This document shows, in pieces, positions 4,495-6,552 of a DNA stretch of 6,552 nt (within the stretch, counting starts at the first letter, position 1; every line of letters starts with the position of its first letter). The position numbers were made by a program, and so were the translations under genes. The DNA is taken from contig QMUB01000072.1 in the NCBI GenBank assembly GCA_003663695.1, positions 1 through 6,552 of the forward strand, given 5' to 3'. The notes below the pieces were generated by a model. The model saw nothing but the letters and a program-made list of their open reading frames with translations, searched no databases and was not told where the DNA came from. This DNA is from Thermococci archaeon. GTDB taxonomy: Archaea; Methanobacteriota_B; Thermococci; Thermococcales; Thermococcaceae.

Positions 4495-5865
4495 TTAATG
4501 CTCTATTATCCGCCTCATCCACGAGCCCTTAAGGAACCACAGGAAGCCTATCAACGCCCCTATGATATTGCTTAAGCCCATACCGAGCCAGACACCCAGT
4601 GTGTCTGCCATTAACACTCCCAAAAGATAGGCAAGAGGTATCCTTAAGACCCAAAGCCTGAGCATTCCAAGAATCATGCTCTTCTTTGTATGTCCTGCAC
4701 TCTGAAAAACATTGCTCACAGCATCAAATATGCCGAAAAAGGGAAGCGAAAAGGCAAAATATCTGACCACTTTCACACTTTCCTTCAGTATCTCCCTATC
4801 CTTTATGAAAAAACTGAAGATCTGAGGTCTGAATATAACCACGATTGCGGTTCCAATGCTCAAAATTACGAAATTGATCAGCATCGTCTTTTCAGCTATT
4901 TTCTTAGCCCTCCTATACTTTTCAGCCCCAACATTTTGTCCCACCATCGTTCCCATAGCTTGACTTATTCCATCAGCGAAGGCGAACATGAAGTTGGTTA
5001 AACGGTTTGTAATGCTGTAAGTTGCAAAAGCGACTGTCCCATAAATATAAATTATCCTCGTGAGGATTACAAAACCCAGAGCATCTGCCGAAAATCCCAC
5101 GCTGGAGGGCAAACCTACCCGGAATATTTTACCATAAAACTTAAGATCCGGCTTTAGGCTCTCCCTAGTCAAGTGAATGCCAACCCTCCCTTTGAATAAA
5201 AGATATCCTCCTATAAAGGATCCCATGCTGTTGGAGAACATTGTTGCCACGGCGGCTCCAACAACTCCAAGTCTTGGGAAGCCAAGCCATCCAAAGATTA
5301 AAAGGGGATCCAAAACAATATTGAGAAAAACGGTAAACATGTTTATCCTGACAGGTGTTTTTGTGTCCCCAACCGCCCTTAAAAGAAAGTTAAAGGCAAA
5401 GAGAGTGAACGAAAAGGGAATTCCTATAAAAATCACCCTTATATAGTTTAAAGCATGGGGATACACCTCAGGGGTCACATTCATGAATTTGAGAGCAAAA
5501 GAAGCAATTAAAAGCCCAAAGAATGTCACAAACAGGGAGAAAAACATCATGAGGGAGTAAAGAGCTCCTGCTGATCGATTAGCTCTCTCATAGTCCTTAG
5601 CCCCTATATACTGGCTCACAAATGCAAATCCTGCCGTTGCAAATCCCATTCCTATACTCATGAAAAACCATACCAAGGGCCATGCCGTACCAGGGGCTGA
5701 GAGCTCTTCCCTCCCAAGTTTACCCAACCAGAAAGTGTCCGTTAGATTATAAAGTACCTGTACCATGTTGTTGATTATTAAAGGGTAAGCTAATTTTACG
5801 AGCGTCCTCTCAATGTTTCCTTCAACGATTTCCCTGCGCATCTCGTGTATCTTATCTCCATTCAT
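4495..5865 (-). CDS. MATE family multidrug/metabolite exporter
   Basis: This is an inner-membrane secondary transporter with 12 expected helices in two homologous bundles, exporting organic cations or toxic metabolites with H+ or Na+ coupling. The ATG at 5865 gives 456 residues, close to the roughly 460 of Pyrococcus furiosus MATE, which it resembles strongly by eye (VQVLYNLTDTFWLG, RVGLPSSVGF, ADGISQAMGTMVGQNVGAE, AGHTKKSM). The N-lobe cation-site residues of that protein appear conserved: Asp43 in NLTDTFW, and Asn182 and Asp186 in LNIVLDP. A TTG at 5874 would add three residues, but the TATA box at 5890-5901 puts the transcription start near 5870, favouring the ATG. A 15-bp dyad just upstream of the TATA box suggests repressor control. 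The PEP synthase gene ends about 200 bases upstream and has its own terminator-like T tract. Nothing looks truncated. Confidence 0.94.
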   Translation of the reverse strand: MNGDKIHEMRREIVEGNIERTLVKLAYPLIINNMVQVLYNLTDTFWLGKLGREELSAPGTAWPLVWFFMSIGMGFATAGFAFVSQYIGAKDYERANRSAGALYSLMMFFSLFVTFFGLLIASFALKFMNVTPEVYPHALNYIRVIFIGIPFSFTLFAFNFLLRAVGDTKTPVRINMFTVFLNIVLDPLLIFGWLGFPRLGVVGAAVATMFSNSMGSFIGGYLLFKGRVGIHLTRESLKPDLKFYGKIFRVGLPSSVGFSADALGFVILTRIIYIYGTVAFATYSITNRLTNFMFAFADGISQAMGTMVGQNVGAEKYRRAKKIAEKTMLINFVILSIGTAIVVIFRPQIFSFFIKDREILKESVKVVRYFAFSLPFFGIFDAVSNVFQSAGHTKKSMILGMLRLWVLRIPLAYLLGVLMADTLGVWLGMGLSNIIGALIGFLWFLKGSWMRRIIEH

Positions 5866-5889
5866 GCTTATCAAATCAGAATCGAAACG

Positions 5890-5901
5890 TTAATATAAAA
5901 A
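5890..5901 (-). promoter_or_regulatory. TATA box of the MATE gene
   Basis: The minus strand reads TTTTTATATTAA, 25-36 bases before the ATG at 5865. Transcription would begin within a few bases of the start codon, giving a nearly leaderless mRNA, in line with the lack of a clear Shine-Dalgarno sequence before this ATG. Confidence 0.55.
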
Positions 5902-5909
5902 GATTATTA

Positions 5910-5924
5910 CGGATAATTTATCCG
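5910..5924. promoter_or_regulatory. 15-bp perfect dyad upstream of the MATE promoter, putative operator
   Basis: CGGATAA and TTATCCG form a perfect 7-bp inverted repeat around a single T. It lies 8 bp upstream of the MATE TATA box, covering the BRE-proximal region, where binding of a homodimeric winged-helix regulator would affect transcription factor loading. The regulator is not in the window. Confidence 0.42.
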
Positions 5925-5927
5925 GAG

Positions 5928-6030
5928 GCTCATCCACCCTGTTGTGATTGAATTGTTTTAAATTCTCCAAGCACAAGTATTATTGCCCAATTACAAACGC
6001 GAAATCAACAACCAGAATACTTGGATGAGC
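5928..6030. repeat. Nested inverted repeats in the MATE/PEP synthase intergenic region
   Basis: GCTCATCCA (5928-5936) is complementary to TGGATGAGC (6022-6030), and CAAGTATT (5974-5981) is complementary to AATACTTG (6016-6023). The two right arms overlap by two bases, so a transcript could form one composite stem or switch between two pairings. There is no ORF here. Whether it is a transcribed structure, part of the PEP synthase 3' end, or chance is unknown. Confidence 0.3.
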
Positions 6031-6032
6031 GT

Positions 6033-6058
6033 ATCCAAAAACAGAAAAGTAGGGTAAA
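6033..6058 (-). terminator. T-rich terminator of the PEP synthase gene
   Basis: Immediately after the PEP synthase stop (6064-6066) the minus strand has three T tracts in close succession (TTTT, TTTT, TTTTT between 6058 and 6033). This matches the oligo-U signal used by archaeal RNA polymerase. No strong hairpin precedes it. Confidence 0.45.
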
Positions 6059-6063
6059 AGGGC

Positions 6064-6552
6064 TCACTCCCTAAGAGCCCTTCTTGCAGCTTCGAGCATC
6101 ATCTTCTGCTCTTCCTGGTAAACAACTTTCCTTATGAGCTCAACTGCATCTGGGTTGGCTGAAATGCTGTCGATTCCAAGTCTCACGAGCTTCCTTGCCA
6201 TCTTTGGATCACTTCCTGCCTGTCCGCAAATGCTCGTCTCAAAGCCATACTTCTTGCTAACCTCAATAACATATTCGATGAGCTTCATGACGGCGGGGTG
6301 AGTCTCATCGTAGAGCTTTGCAACGAGTTCATTGTTTCTGTCAACCGCAAGTGTGTACTGGGTCAAATCGTTTGTACCAAAGCTTATGAAGTCTATGCCC
6401 TCTTTAGCCAGCTCCTCAATTATCAAAGCAGCTGCAGGTACCTCTATCATAACACCAAACTCTATGTCCTTTTGTGGCTCTAGCCCAACTTCCCTCGCTA
6501 TTCTCTTGGCCTCCCTGAGCTGTTCAACATGGCTCACCAATGGAAGCATGAC
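6064..6552 (-). CDS. ppsA: Phosphoenolpyruvate synthase, C-terminal part (cut by window edge)
   Basis: The final 162 residues of a PEP-utilising enzyme are present; the 5' part lies beyond 6552 and the stop TGA is at 6064-6066. PEP synthase converts pyruvate and ATP to PEP, AMP and phosphate. In Thermococcales it matters in both gluconeogenesis and sugar catabolism. This is the C-terminal TIM-barrel domain that binds PEP/pyruvate. Motifs seen are FGVMIEVPAAALI (Mg-coordinating Glu strand), FGTNDLTQYTLAVDRNN (substrate-binding Asn/Asp) and SICGQAGSDP, whose Cys is the proton donor in this family. The Cys-Gly-Gln-Ala motif fits PEP synthase better than pyruvate phosphate dikinase or PTS enzyme I, though the latter share the fold. 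The end, EEQKMMLEAARRALRE, looks complete. It is followed by a T-rich terminator and is transcribed separately from MATE. Confidence 0.93.
   Translation of the reverse strand, partial: VMLPLVSHVEQLREAKRIAREVGLEPQKDIEFGVMIEVPAAALIIEELAKEGIDFISFGTNDLTQYTLAVDRNNELVAKLYDETHPAVMKLIEYVIEVSKKYGFETSICGQAGSDPKMARKLVRLGIDSISANPDAVELIRKVVYQEEQKMMLEAARRALRE

Noticed and set aside
1..6552. CRISPR array or defence/phage gene cluster
   Set aside because: No regularly spaced repeats and no defence, integrase or phage-like genes are visible; the protein genes are housekeeping, transport and surface functions.

Overview
The window reads as chromosomal DNA from a hyperthermophilic euryarchaeon, most likely one of the Thermococcales (Thermococcus, Palaeococcus or Pyrococcus). 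The evidence is a short archaeal type I glutamine synthetase, a multidrug/oligosaccharide-type (MATE) transporter that closely resembles my memory of the Pyrococcus furiosus structural prototype, the C-terminus of a phosphoenolpyruvate (PEP) synthase, GC-rich tRNAs in AT-rich surroundings, TATA-type archaeal promoters about 25-35 bases upstream of starts, and GGTG-type ribosome binding sites. The genus is inferred; no database search was possible.

Layout. Bases 1-75 hold a possible 3' end of a plus-strand gene. Bases 109-601 carry a minus-strand string of tiny hydrophobic ORFs, each preceded by a plausible Shine-Dalgarno sequence; two junctions look as if they could be frameshifts. Bases 737-2059 (minus) encode glutamine synthetase, with a TATA box and two near-identical 11-bp direct repeats upstream. 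Bases 2272-2395 hold what looks like a 108-bp non-coding insertion (MITE-like): 16-bp terminal inverted repeats flanked by a perfect 8-bp direct repeat. It lies directly upstream of the promoter of two plus-strand tRNAs, Glu(CTC) and Ile(GAT).

From 2613 to 4446 (minus) there is a cell-surface-looking pair: a polysaccharide-deacetylase-like (DUF2334-type) protein with an N-terminal membrane anchor and eleven N-glycosylation sequons, then a transglutaminase/protease-like protein. The second gene has no good start of its own; an ATGA overlap followed by a one-base slip in an A run suggests a frameshift. Bases 4495-5865 (minus) encode the MATE transporter, with a 15-bp perfect dyad just upstream of its TATA box. 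Bases 6064-6552 (minus) are the 3' end of the PEP synthase gene, cut by the window edge.

Functionally, glutamine synthetase serves nitrogen assimilation and PEP synthase serves gluconeogenesis/glycolysis. The deacetylase-like and transglutaminase-like proteins are probably co-translated and act outside the cell. The MATE gene has its own promoter. The items most worth a second look are the MITE-like insertion, the transglutaminase start/frameshift problem, and the small-membrane-protein cluster.
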